From contig NZ_CBDDJZ010000001.1 in the NCBI RefSeq assembly GCF_965229915.1, positions 1,674,001 to 1,738,000 on the forward strand: a stretch of DNA of 64,000 bases. The letters run 5' to 3'. This stretch comes from Marinoscillum sp965229915 (lineage in GTDB: Bacteria; Bacteroidota; Bacteroidia; Cytophagales; Cyclobacteriaceae). The notes beneath the pieces are model-generated. The model worked only from the letters and a program-made list of their open reading frames with translations, did not search any database and was not told the DNA's origin. Of the stretch, positions 51,595 to 60,410 are shown piece after piece. The stretch's first letter is position 1. The number at the start of each line of letters is the position of its first letter. Position numbers and translations under genes: made by a program.

Positions 51595-54241
51595 CTCTCA
51601 ACACATCTACAGGGTTGGCCAATGCGGCTTTGAAGGTCACATAAGCAATGGAAATCAATGCGATACCAGCCACCACCAGGCCAGCCACCACAAAGAGCCC
51701 TGGGGTTAGTGTAATTCTAGTTGCATAATCATCTAAGTACCTCGACATCAAATGATACATAATCGGCCAGGTAATACCGTTTGCAAGAAGTAAGAGCCAG
51801 GCTGTTTCCTGATTGAGCAAAATCATGATATTGGACAAGCCTGCTCCAAAAGTTTTCCGTATACCAATCTCTTTCATACGGCGGAGCGTGTTGTGAGACG
51901 CCAGTCCGATCAGTCCCAGACAGGCAATGAGGATAGCCATTCCAGAGAATAGAACAATTGTTTTCCCTAGCTTTTCATCATTCTGGTACTGACGATTGTA
52001 GCGATCATCCAAAAAGAAAAACTCAAATGGATCTCTAGGAAACATCCCAGCAAGCAAGCGTTCGGACTTATCCAAAAGAGGACCAGGATGACCTTCATAG
52101 TCTATGACATAGTAGTGGATATACTCCATGTCACAGTAAAAAATCAAGGGCTCTACAGAATAACGAGAGGATAGGTGATTGTAATCATCTACAATTCCAA
52201 TTACAGGCAGTTCGTATTTGTAATCAAGAACCAACGTTTTGCCGATAATGGAATCGACCTGCTGAAAACCGAATAACCTGGCTGCAGACTCATTAAGAAT
52301 GACTGAGCCATCGATATCAGAGCTCCTTCTGAAAGTGTGCCCTGACTGAAGCTTGATGCCCAAAGTTTTGAAATAATCCAGACCTACACTCAGTATATCT
52401 ATGGTCTGGCCTTCGGCATTTTCATTACCCTTAAGTCGAACAACTCCAGGATCTACCGCCGCCTCCCCAGGAATCTTGTTTGCTGTGGTCACAGATCGGA
52501 CGTACGCCTCTCTAGAGATTTCATCAATGAATCCTTTGTGCTTGATTTGAAAAATCGAATCGGAATCCTCATCCACTTGATTGGGTCCTCGAATAACCAG
52601 TTTATTGTTCTTATCAAATCCACCATCGGACCGTCTCATCAGCTGCAGTTGGTCATGAATACCAATGGCTCCAATGATTAAAGCAACTGAAACAGAAAAC
52701 TGAAAAACGACCAATCCGCGATAAAGCCAACTTTTAGAACCTAAACCAATGCGTGCCGATCCAAGCCCATGACTTGACCTAATCTTATTGAGTAGTAGGA
52801 CTGGATAGATTCCAATAATTGAAGAGGCAACCAAAACCCCTAACATCAATCTCCAATCACTCAGCATTGAGCTAATGGTAAGCCAGTTCATTTGAAAGCC
52901 AATCAGACGCTGCAAATAAGGAGCCAGTATCAGTAAACCTCCTCCCGCCAGTAGTAACGCCGACACATGCACGGCAAGTGTTTCGAAGAAAAACAATCCA
53001 GCCAACTGGCTCTGATTGGCACCTAATGTCTTGCGAACCCCCATTTCTGCTGTTCTGCGAAATGTTCTAGCCATAGATAGATTGACATAATTGATCCAGG
53101 CAATGGCCAAAATGAACCACCCAATGTAAAAGATAACCTTTATTATGGTTGGATTAACTGTCTGTGCTGTGACCAATTCTTTCTCATAGATTGGATCGAA
53201 ATGAATCTGCTGAACAGGTTGTAAATTGAAATGCATGTCAAATTTTTTAGATGCATTATACACTCCACGCTCCTTCAAATAGAGCTCGTTTAGCTTCTCT
53301 TCCACTCCTATTGGGTCGGCCCCTTGGGTCAATAAGAGGTAGGAATAGAATTCATGATTGGTCCAGTGGTTTTCTGCCTCCCCTTCATACCACCAGTTGA
53401 GTGTTTGGTAGCTTATCAGCACATCGAATTGAATGTGGGAGTTTTGAGGCGGATCAGCAATCACTCCGGTGATTGTATATAGTTCGCCAGCTCCGTCTAC
53501 CGAGATTTGCTGTCCAAGCGGGTCTTGATCTCCGAAATACTTCTGTGCAGTGGATTCGGTCAAAACCATTGTTCTCAGCTCACTCAAACAAGTCTTTTCA
53601 TTGCCACTTAGTAGTGGAAAAGAGAATATTTCAAAAAAAGATGGGTTGACAAAGCCTACTCTAGACTCACGAAACTTCTTTTTGCCGATAGAAAGTGTCA
53701 GGTCCCCATGACCTGCAGAAGCATAATCATCATACCGACTGTAGGACTTGATCTCAGGCAGGAGCTCCGAAACATAAGGAGCAAGACGTGGTGGAGTAGC
53801 AGCTAGAAATCGCCTTTCACTCCCATCAATAGAGAAGTCAGCTGTAACTCGATAGATACGATCCTTATTTTGATGAAATCCATCAAAACTGCTTTCATAA
53901 ATGAAGAATTGATAGATCGCGAGAAAAGAAGCAATCCCAAGAGCCAACCCAAAAATATTGATAGTAGAATACATTAAATCTTTTCTCAAGACCCGGCGGG
54001 TCATGGTGGCGTGATGCCTTATTAGACCCAATGTGTTTATTTGCAACAATCGAGATTTGATGATGGCCGGTTTGAATAATTTCAACACTTCAAGGGTGAA
54101 ATAAAACTGTGCCACCAAAACCTTCTTGGTTGACAGTTGCTCTTCATAGAGCTCGATGAGATCCCCCTCGATGTATTTCAACAATTCGGGTCGGCAGAAC
54201 CATCGCAAGAATCGAAGCGGTATTTTGGGTGGTGTTTTCAT
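51587..54241 (-). CDS. Long FtsX-type ABC permease 2 with prefix domain
   Basis: An 884-residue paralogue of permease 1. It has the prefix domain (KTPPKIPLRFLRWFCRPELL), a MacB_PCD domain and two FtsX domains with AEMGVRKTLGANQSQLAG (first) and LRRMKEIGIRKTFGAGLSNI (second), and ends NPVDVLRDE. About eight helices are predicted. Its stop is overlapped by the start of permease 1; a 100-base gap with a GC-rich repeat separates it from permease 3. The first ~30 codons are almost identical to those of permease 1, a sign of recent gene conversion or duplication. Confidence 0.88.
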   Translation of the reverse strand: MKTPPKIPLRFLRWFCRPELLKYIEGDLIELYEEQLSTKKVLVAQFYFTLEVLKLFKPAIIKSRLLQINTLGLIRHHATMTRRVLRKDLMYSTINIFGLALGIASFLAIYQFFIYESSFDGFHQNKDRIYRVTADFSIDGSERRFLAATPPRLAPYVSELLPEIKSYSRYDDYASAGHGDLTLSIGKKKFRESRVGFVNPSFFEIFSFPLLSGNEKTCLSELRTMVLTESTAQKYFGDQDPLGQQISVDGAGELYTITGVIADPPQNSHIQFDVLISYQTLNWWYEGEAENHWTNHEFYSYLLLTQGADPIGVEEKLNELYLKERGVYNASKKFDMHFNLQPVQQIHFDPIYEKELVTAQTVNPTIIKVIFYIGWFILAIAWINYVNLSMARTFRRTAEMGVRKTLGANQSQLAGLFFFETLAVHVSALLLAGGGLLILAPYLQRLIGFQMNWLTISSMLSDWRLMLGVLVASSIIGIYPVLLLNKIRSSHGLGSARIGLGSKSWLYRGLVVFQFSVSVALIIGAIGIHDQLQLMRRSDGGFDKNNKLVIRGPNQVDEDSDSIFQIKHKGFIDEISREAYVRSVTTANKIPGEAAVDPGVVRLKGNENAEGQTIDILSVGLDYFKTLGIKLQSGHTFRRSSDIDGSVILNESAARLFGFQQVDSIIGKTLVLDYKYELPVIGIVDDYNHLSSRYSVEPLIFYCDMEYIHYYVIDYEGHPGPLLDKSERLLAGMFPRDPFEFFFLDDRYNRQYQNDEKLGKTIVLFSGMAILIACLGLIGLASHNTLRRMKEIGIRKTFGAGLSNIMILLNQETAWLLLLANGITWPIMYHLMSRYLDDYATRITLTPGLFVVAGLVVAGIALISIAYVTFKAALANPVDVLRDE
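54141..54232 (-). repeat. 92-base near-identical 5' coding segment, copy in permease 2
   Basis: Partner of 51494-51585, with two mismatches. Such direct repeats in the same orientation, 2647 bases apart, would let the cluster lose or gain whole permease genes by recombination. Confidence 0.85.
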
Positions 54242-54268
54242 AAATAAATAATCTTATGTCTGGCTCTT

Positions 54269-54305
54269 TACCCCACCCCTAAGCCGGGCCTCCCTAAAGG
54301 GTGGG
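54269..54305. repeat. Solo GC-rich repeat between permeases 2 and 3
   Basis: TTACCCCACCCC, then a short spacer with CCGGGCC, then CCCTAAAGGGTGGG: an imperfect inverted repeat in an otherwise A+T-rich gap. It resembles the two elements that bracket the DUF559 gene (59929-59956 and 60377-60399) and may be a remnant or solo copy. Confidence 0.6.
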
Positions 54306-54341
54306 ATTGAAAACGTCAAAGGGCTGAATTTGAAATTCAGA

Positions 54342-56921
54342 TTATTCATCTCTTAGCAAGTCTGCAGGATTATTAGCTTGTACTTTTCGCATATATGTCC
54401 CAATGATAAGGAGTGCCAAAATGAACAAGCTAGCTATAGATAAAAGGATGGTTACGGGTGATACTTCGATTCTGTAAGGGTAGCTTTCTAACCAATCACC
54501 TGACCACTTGAGAAATACAGGAACTCCTATTGCTGCAGCAATATTCATCAACCATAGATACTCTTTGAATAGCAGCTGCCCCAGATTGATCAAACTAGCG
54601 CCTAAGACTTTGCGAACAGCTATTTCTTTGGTCCTTCTATCAATACTGTAAGACACCAAACCAATCAAGCCTAAAGCGCAGATGATTAATGCCAGCACAG
54701 CAAAAGTGTAGGCAAGTTTTTGCATGGTTCGCTCGTCAGCATATTTTGCATTAATCTCACGATCCAGAAAATGCATATTGACTGGTAGTTGACTAAACTC
54801 AGTGTGTACTTGATCTATTAAATCAACCACTTCATTGGTCTTACCAGCCTGAGCTTTCACAAATATATAATTGGGCTCGGTCACATTGCGAATGACCAAT
54901 GGGTTGATCTTTTCATGAAGGGTGGAGAAGTGAAAGTCTCTGGTCACCCCTATGATCGTGCCTTTCTTGCCCCAAAACGACAAGGTCTCCCCAATGGGGT
55001 CTTCAAAACCAAAAAGCTCTGCCGCAGATTCATTGATGATAAATCGAGTAGAGTCAGGGTGTAAATCAGAGGAGAAAAAGGACCCACTTTTTAATTGTAT
55101 AGCTAATAACTCAAGCATACCAGGCTCTACGTTTTGTATGCCAATAAAATGCTCTGACCCCTCTGTTTTCAATCGCCAGTTGACATCTCCTGTATACCCA
55201 AGCGGACCTATAAAATTATGACTTGAAACACCTGTAGTCGATACGGCGGTGCTCTGATCCAGTAGATCTCTGATCTCTTTGTACTTAGGCCTGGACTGCT
55301 GATCAAGTTCCAGAAATAGAATATTCTCCTTTTGTAATCCCAGATCTTTCGACGAAATATAAGAAAGCTGCTGATAGATGATTACTGTTCCCCCTATGAT
55401 CATGATGGAGATGCTGAACTGCAATGCTACGAGTCCTTTCCTAATAAATGAAGAGCGCTTGTTATCTGTCAATGAACTCAGTGCAAAAAGTTTATTCGCT
55501 CGAGATAGCGAGACCGAAGGATACACTCCCGAAATGACTAAAGTCACTAGAAATATGCCAAGCAACAGCACATAAAAGTACCTGTCAGTCAAATCTATAG
55601 AGACAGATTTGCCTGTAATAGCATTGAAAGATGGTAACGAAACCCACGCTCCGATCACTCCGATCACCATTGCCACCAACACGATCAAACCCGACTCTGT
55701 CAAAAACTGACCTATCAAAAGAGGGCGTGTTGCTCCGATAGTCTTGCGTATGCCCACCTCCCTATCTCGCTTGATAGCTCTGGCCGTGGTGATATTCACA
55801 TAATTAAAACAGGCTATAAGTAAAGTGAAGCCTGAAATGATCATGAAAAGAATTAAAGTGTCAATTCTTCCTCCTGCCTGAACACCATTTTCAAAGCGAT
55901 CATACAGGTGCTGATCGCCGAATTTCTGAAGTGTCAGATCATACCATTTCATGTCTGCTTTAGCAGTAGGTAACTTCTCGATCTTTTGCTGAAACTGACC
56001 AATGTCCGTCTGATCTTCGAGTTCTATATAAGTGACAAACCAGGTATTACCCCAGTCGTTCATATCCTCACCATATAATGCCTCCAGGTTCTCTATGGGG
56101 ATCAGCATATCAAAACGAATTGAAGACTGCTGAGGAAAATCTTCGAACACTCCAGAAACCAGAAATTCGAGATTGTAAGATTCATAATGTAAGGAAATGT
56201 GTTGCCCAACAGGAGACTCTTCCTTGAAATAAGCATCAGCTAACTTTTTAGAAATGACAATATTGGGCTTATCCTGTAAGCAGTTCTGAGCATCTCCTTC
56301 CAGCAATGGAATGCTAAACATTTCGAAAAAATTAGGATCTGCAGATGCAAAGGACTGCTCGGATAACTGGCCATTGAGCGTTACAGCGATCGGTTCATCC
56401 ACTGAATAGCGCACTCGACTCTTGACTTCTGGAAAATCCTCCAATAGTATGTCTCCCAAAGGGTACACAGTACCTTCATCGGTATAGTTTTCTCCATTCA
56501 AATCAAGGTTCATCATGATTCGATACAGGTGGTCTCCCTTTTCATGAAATCTATCATAACTGTACTCATCCATGCACCAATAGTATGTGAGCAGTGCGCA
56601 CCATATACCGCAGGCTAAGCCAATGACATTCACTCCAGTGAAAAACTTCTCTTTTCTGAACACTCTAAAGGCCATTTTCAAGTGATTTCGAAACATAGTC
56701 CATTGATTTATTTGAGTAATCGATCTTTTGCTTTTGATAATTCCAGGACGGAATAGTTTGACCACCTCCCATGCAAAAAGAAGGCGAGCCTTTTTTTCAC
56801 CTTTCTGCTCCATGTTCTCTTCGAATAGCTCGATCAGATCTCCCTCAATGTATTTGAGTAAATCTGGCCGGCAGAACCAGCGTAGCAAACGGAGCGGTAT
56901 TTTAGGTGGTTGTGCTCGCAT
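54342..56921 (-). CDS. Long FtsX-type ABC permease 3 with prefix domain
   Basis: An 859-residue paralogue. It begins MRAQPPKIPLRLLRWFCRPD and has MacB_PCD and two FtsX domains with IKRDREVGIRKTIGATRPLL and IDRRTKEIAVRKVLGASLIN, ending NPADLLRDE. The start is ATG at 56921; an in-frame TTG at 56930 was rejected because it would overlap PadR2 and add unneeded residues. The PadR2 TGA is one base upstream (TGA G ATG), so this permease is coupled to its regulator. It is the first permease of the PadR2 unit. Confidence 0.88.
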   Translation of the reverse strand: MRAQPPKIPLRLLRWFCRPDLLKYIEGDLIELFEENMEQKGEKKARLLFAWEVVKLFRPGIIKSKRSITQINQWTMFRNHLKMAFRVFRKEKFFTGVNVIGLACGIWCALLTYYWCMDEYSYDRFHEKGDHLYRIMMNLDLNGENYTDEGTVYPLGDILLEDFPEVKSRVRYSVDEPIAVTLNGQLSEQSFASADPNFFEMFSIPLLEGDAQNCLQDKPNIVISKKLADAYFKEESPVGQHISLHYESYNLEFLVSGVFEDFPQQSSIRFDMLIPIENLEALYGEDMNDWGNTWFVTYIELEDQTDIGQFQQKIEKLPTAKADMKWYDLTLQKFGDQHLYDRFENGVQAGGRIDTLILFMIISGFTLLIACFNYVNITTARAIKRDREVGIRKTIGATRPLLIGQFLTESGLIVLVAMVIGVIGAWVSLPSFNAITGKSVSIDLTDRYFYVLLLGIFLVTLVISGVYPSVSLSRANKLFALSSLTDNKRSSFIRKGLVALQFSISIMIIGGTVIIYQQLSYISSKDLGLQKENILFLELDQQSRPKYKEIRDLLDQSTAVSTTGVSSHNFIGPLGYTGDVNWRLKTEGSEHFIGIQNVEPGMLELLAIQLKSGSFFSSDLHPDSTRFIINESAAELFGFEDPIGETLSFWGKKGTIIGVTRDFHFSTLHEKINPLVIRNVTEPNYIFVKAQAGKTNEVVDLIDQVHTEFSQLPVNMHFLDREINAKYADERTMQKLAYTFAVLALIICALGLIGLVSYSIDRRTKEIAVRKVLGASLINLGQLLFKEYLWLMNIAAAIGVPVFLKWSGDWLESYPYRIEVSPVTILLSIASLFILALLIIGTYMRKVQANNPADLLRDE

Positions 56922-56922
56922 C

Positions 56923-57261
56923 TCACCCAATTTTCACATCTAAAGCCGGCTTAGGGATAGCATCATATAGCTGATTTCGCATTTTACGTGTCTCCTCTAT
57001 GGCATTTTTTCCTAGAGTAGTGATATTGAAATAGCGCTTGGGCCTACCACCTCTTTCGCTTGTACTCTCCCCTTCGTAAGACGTGAGATAGCCTTTATCT
57101 TCCAGCCGTTTTAGGGCAGATTGGAGTGCCCCCACACTAACTTTCCTACCCTGGCGCTCTTCTATTTCTTTTTTGATAGATACTCCGTAGGCATTCCCAT
57201 ATAGCACGCCAACGGTGAGCATTACTACCTCTTCAAATTCTCCAAGTTGAAACTTTCCCAT
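56923..57261 (-). CDS. PadR-family transcriptional regulator 2
   Basis: A 112-residue winged-helix PadR protein. It begins MGKFQLGEFEEVVMLTVGVL and has the PadR core GNAYGVSIKKEIEERQGRKV, then SVGALQSALKRLEDKGYLTS and a SERGGRPKRYFNITTLGKNA wing. It is short, lacking a long C-terminal helix. PadR proteins usually bind operators as dimers and are released by small molecules. It lies one base before permease 3 and has duplicated operator-like repeats just upstream. It is a close paralogue of PadR1 (60411-60743). Confidence 0.88.
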   Translation of the reverse strand: MGKFQLGEFEEVVMLTVGVLYGNAYGVSIKKEIEERQGRKVSVGALQSALKRLEDKGYLTSYEGESTSERGGRPKRYFNITTLGKNAIEETRKMRNQLYDAIPKPALDVKIG

Positions 57262-57266
57262 AGTTT

Positions 57267-57327
57267 TTTCCTAATTGCAGTATTGCAATTATAGATACTC
57301 ATACGGTTATTTCCTAATTGTAGTTTT
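57267..57327 (-). promoter_or_regulatory. Paired operator-like repeats upstream of PadR2
   Basis: On the plus strand, TTTCCTAATTGCAGTATT (57267-57284) and TTTCCTAATTGTAGTTTT (57310-57327) are direct repeats 43 bases apart. The first is 6 bases from the PadR2 ATG. The core TAATTGTAGTTTT also occurs before PadR1, where the same two-repeat layout is seen. A PadR autoregulatory site is the likeliest meaning. Confidence 0.65.
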
Positions 57328-57341
57328 GGTAATTTGGTTTA

Positions 57342-57428
57342 TTACGGGATATCCTCCACATAGTCCGGATGACAGAACCAGCGAAAAATGTTTAGTAAAA
57401 ACTTTAGTGGCTGAGAACGGTTATTCAT
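57342..57428 (-). pseudogene. 28-codon stump of a fifth permease gene
   Basis: On the minus strand an ATG at 57428 overlaps the stop of permease 4 by 8 bases (ATGAATAA, exactly as at the permease 2/1 junction) and encodes MNNRSQPLKF, then FRWFCHPDYVEDI, and stops at TAA 57344-57342. The last part equals the prefix-domain start of permease 4 (FRWFCHPDYVEDIEGDLL), at near nucleotide identity over about 30 bases. The rest of the permease is missing, and the PadR2 operator repeats begin 15 bases further. It is a deletion remnant of a lost permease. Confidence 0.85.
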
Positions 57429-59925
57429 CCCTTAGACATTTCGTTGGGTTAATTTGAGAAGCCCAAAAAGCGTGTGTCCCAACAATCGCAAAGGACAAGA
57501 ATCCTGCTACTAGTCCTACTACAACAAATGTGTTGTAAGGCATGTCTATTCTATAAGCAAAATTCTCTAGCCAGGATTGACTCACCCAAAAAGCAACCGG
57601 AATGGCCAAAATAAAGGCAACTAAAACCCACCTCATAAACTCCTTTGATAATAAAAAAATAATTTGACCAGAACTGGCACCAATAACCTTGCGGATTCCA
57701 ACTTCTTTGGTTCTTGCTTGAATGACACCCCAGGAAAGTGCTATCAGACCAAATAAAACAATGATTATGGTTGCTTTTGAAAAAGCGTTAACTATTTTGA
57801 GAAGTTTTAAATCGTCATTGTGATACTTTAGAAATTTATCATAAGTAGAATAGTAGATCATGGACTCATTTAGAAATATCTTTTCCCATACTTTCTCCAC
57901 TTGTTCAAGTACCTCATTCAAATTTCTTCCAGAGTAATTCAAGATCATTCTATGATAATTGTCCTTATCTCCAATCTCAATTATTGCTGGTTTGATGGAG
58001 TTGTATGCTGAAGCATTCACAAAATCGGCAACAATGCCAAGAGCAGGTTTATCCAATCTTGGAATCCTTCCATCATTTACGCTTTGCCAACCCAATTTTT
58101 GAGCAAGGGTTGCATTGATATAATATCCACTTCGGATGGTCTGATCAGGTAGAGAAATCCCAACCGTGGATAAATAATCCTGGTCTCCAGTGATTCTTAT
58201 TATCTCTGAATCGAGACCATCTACATAATAATACCATACACCTCCTCCAATTGGAGCCCCATAAGTTAGTGAAGCATTTTCTACTATGCGTTGTGAAAGA
58301 ATCTCAGTTTTAAGCAGGTTAAGTCTACTCCTAACATCTCTATTACCAACTTCCAAAACAAGTAAATCCTTTTCCATTCCCATGGGTCGATCTTTGACAT
58401 AGTTGATTTGATCGACGATGATTAGACTACAAATTACCAAGGCTATTGAAATCATAAATTGTGGTACTAGCAATAGTCTAGTCATGTGGATATTGATGCT
58501 TTTGCCCTTATGTAGCAGTTTTAAAGGACTGGAACTTTTTAACCTCTCAAAAGCAAGTATCCCAATAATTAAAACCAAAAATAGAAATACACCAGACCAG
58601 CTTACTATAACCTCAAAATGAAAAAGGTCGTTTGGGCTAAGGCCAATTTCCAACCATTCATTTGTCTTGGCCAACATCAGATAACTGATGAAAATTGAGA
58701 TAAATGTCCCAATAGTCATAAAGACAGCAACATCAATCATGACTGATCTCCTGAGTGTTGTAGTAGGAACACCAAAGACTTGTTTAACCCCAAGTTCCTT
58801 TCTTCTTCGATATGATGATAAGAGGAATAAATTAGTAAAATTGAAAACGATCACGATTAAAACAAGAATGACTATACTCCAGCCAATGAAATAAATGTTT
58901 GGTGAGGTGTAATGATTAAAACTCCAGGAATTGTCCGCATCAAAATGAACCTCTTCGAGTGTCTCCAGGTGCAAGCGACATTCATAATCTGTAAGGGCAG
59001 TTAGTTCGTTTCCACGTTTTTTCAGCGATTCAGCCAATACTGTCTTCGACTGCTTAACATAGAATACGGATTGGCTAATTGATTTTGGAATTGGCACCAC
59101 TGCATCAAACTTAAGTCCAGAATTGTAAGATGAAATATCAACCACTCCAGATACTACATAGCTCATACTGCTTCCCTTTTCGTTCACTTCAACTATCTGA
59201 CCAACTGGATTCTTTGCATGAAACATACGTGAAGCCATTCCAGAAGATAGAATTATTTCATTTTTGTCCAATGGAGACTCATCACTCGAGTTTTGAAGCT
59301 GTAACTCAAAAAAAGTTAAGAAATTAGTATCAACAGCGATAACGACTGGTTCCAACAATTCAAAAGTGGATGTTGAGATGGAATAAATTTCACTTTTTTG
59401 AATGCGACACGAATTAGCAAACTCAGGACAAGAATTCATCAAATATGTTGAAGCATCTTCAGAAATAGACGAAATCCAAATATCACTGTTCGGATCAATG
59501 AAATCATCTATCAATACTCTAAAAACCTTTGACTTACTTGTTAGATAGTTGTCTACATCAGATGCTTTGATGAGAAAAGACAATAGCAAGTGAATTAAAG
59601 TCAGTCCAACAACCAAACTACCTATGATCAGGCTTGAATAGAGCTTTTGCCTCCATAAGATTCGAATCGAGCTTCGGACCTGATCTCTAAAAATTGGCAG
59701 CAACATAGTGTTATTAGTTAATAATGGCTTGGATAACGACGGCCTCAGCAACTTCACCACCTCGTAAAAGAACATCCACTTAGCCCGTGTTATACTCTTA
59801 TTTTGAGCAATGATTTCAAACCGCTCCAGCAAATCTCCCTCTATGTCTTCCACATAGTCCGGATGACAGAACCAGCGGAAGAAGCGCTGGAGGTATTTTG
59901 GTGGTTGGTTATCTTGTCTGTTCAT
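57421..59925 (-). CDS. Long FtsX-type ABC permease 4 with prefix domain
   Basis: An 834-residue permease, the most divergent of the four. It begins MNRQDNQPPKYLQRFFRWFC with the prefix variant HPDYVEDIEGDLLERFEI, followed by MacB_PCD and two FtsX domains (SYRRRKELGVKQVFGVPTTT and QARTKEVGIRKVIGASSGQI), ending NPTKCLRDE. The start is ATG 59925; a TTG at 59940 would reach into the DUF559 gene and was rejected. The gap to DUF559 is 5 bases. The gene is more A+T-rich than its neighbours, suggesting a different history. Its stop is overlapped by the stump of a fifth permease. Confidence 0.87.
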   Translation of the reverse strand: MNRQDNQPPKYLQRFFRWFCHPDYVEDIEGDLLERFEIIAQNKSITRAKWMFFYEVVKLLRPSLSKPLLTNNTMLLPIFRDQVRSSIRILWRQKLYSSLIIGSLVVGLTLIHLLLSFLIKASDVDNYLTSKSKVFRVLIDDFIDPNSDIWISSISEDASTYLMNSCPEFANSCRIQKSEIYSISTSTFELLEPVVIAVDTNFLTFFELQLQNSSDESPLDKNEIILSSGMASRMFHAKNPVGQIVEVNEKGSSMSYVVSGVVDISSYNSGLKFDAVVPIPKSISQSVFYVKQSKTVLAESLKKRGNELTALTDYECRLHLETLEEVHFDADNSWSFNHYTSPNIYFIGWSIVILVLIVIVFNFTNLFLLSSYRRRKELGVKQVFGVPTTTLRRSVMIDVAVFMTIGTFISIFISYLMLAKTNEWLEIGLSPNDLFHFEVIVSWSGVFLFLVLIIGILAFERLKSSSPLKLLHKGKSINIHMTRLLLVPQFMISIALVICSLIIVDQINYVKDRPMGMEKDLLVLEVGNRDVRSRLNLLKTEILSQRIVENASLTYGAPIGGGVWYYYVDGLDSEIIRITGDQDYLSTVGISLPDQTIRSGYYINATLAQKLGWQSVNDGRIPRLDKPALGIVADFVNASAYNSIKPAIIEIGDKDNYHRMILNYSGRNLNEVLEQVEKVWEKIFLNESMIYYSTYDKFLKYHNDDLKLLKIVNAFSKATIIIVLFGLIALSWGVIQARTKEVGIRKVIGASSGQIIFLLSKEFMRWVLVAFILAIPVAFWVSQSWLENFAYRIDMPYNTFVVVGLVAGFLSFAIVGTHAFWASQINPTKCLRDE

Positions 59926-59928
59926 TAC

Positions 59929-59956
59929 TTTTATCCCCAACCCCCCTGAAGGGGGC
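59929..59956. repeat. GC-rich element at the end of the DUF559 gene
   Basis: TTTTATCCCCAACCCCCC and TGAAGGGGGC on the plus strand form an imperfect stem. It contains the DUF559 stop codon and encodes its PLQGGWG C-terminus. It is an inverted match of the element at 60377-60399, so the pair brackets the gene. Confidence 0.6.
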
Positions 59957-60353
59957 TCATGAGTTGGTCACATTCAGTTTTAATCCTATTAACAACTTGG
60001 GATAAGTCTTTTTCAATTTCTTCATTTTTAATCCTGAGTATCTTAATCCCTAGCTGATTCAATTCATATGTACGCCCTTGATCATATTCACCTTGATCTT
60101 TACTCAAATGAATAGCACCGTCAACTTCTATTACTAGTTTCAGTTTATGACAGTAGAAATCTGCTATAAACTCACCAATTGGATGCTGTGACTTAAATCT
60201 CAACCCCAGAATCTTGTTTGATCTTAATTCTTGCCAAAGCTTTCGCTCTGAAAAAGTCAAATTTTTACGGAGAGCTTTTGCCCGTTCAAAGATTAGAGGT
60301 GAAGCACCATAAAACATATTTCGATGATCTGTCAATTGTTTTTTATTTAACAT
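59931..60353 (-). CDS. DUF559 endonuclease-like protein
   Basis: A 140-residue DUF559 protein, related to the Vsr/restriction-like nuclease fold. It has FERAKALRKNLTFSERKLWQ and a LRFKSQHPIGEFIADFYCHK core with Asp65, then VIEVDGAIHLSK with Glu76 and Asp78 as likely metal ligands, and GIKILRIKNEEI. The last residues PLQGGWG are encoded by a GC-rich repeat. It separates PadR1 from permease 4, which would otherwise be neighbours, as PadR2 and permease 3 are. This suggests it entered by insertion, though no other transposition gene is present. Its cellular role is unknown. Confidence 0.8.
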   Translation of the reverse strand: MLNKKQLTDHRNMFYGASPLIFERAKALRKNLTFSERKLWQELRSNKILGLRFKSQHPIGEFIADFYCHKLKLVIEVDGAIHLSKDQGEYDQGRTYELNQLGIKILRIKNEEIEKDLSQVVNRIKTECDQLMSPLQGGWG

Positions 60354-60365
60354 AAAACATTACTC

Positions 60366-60409
60366 TCAAACAATTTCTCCCTTTAGGGTTGGGGTAAAAA
60401 ATTGTTTGA
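60366..60409. repeat. Hairpin with GC-rich element after PadR1
   Basis: TCAAACAATTT (60366-60376) and AAATTGTTTGA (60399-60409) form a stem enclosing CTCCCTTTAGGGTTGGGG (60377-60394). The enclosed part matches, in inverted orientation, the element at 59929-59956. The hairpin ends just after the PadR1 stop and could act as its terminator or mark the insertion border of DUF559. Confidence 0.65.
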
Positions 60410-60410
60410 A

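Noticed and set aside
56922..56930. TTG start for permease 3
   Set aside because: ATG 56921 lies right after the PadR2 stop and gives the standard prefix-domain start.
59926..59940. TTG start for permease 4 inside the DUF559 gene
   Set aside because: ATG 59925 gives the normal start and avoids the overlap with DUF559 and the GC repeat.
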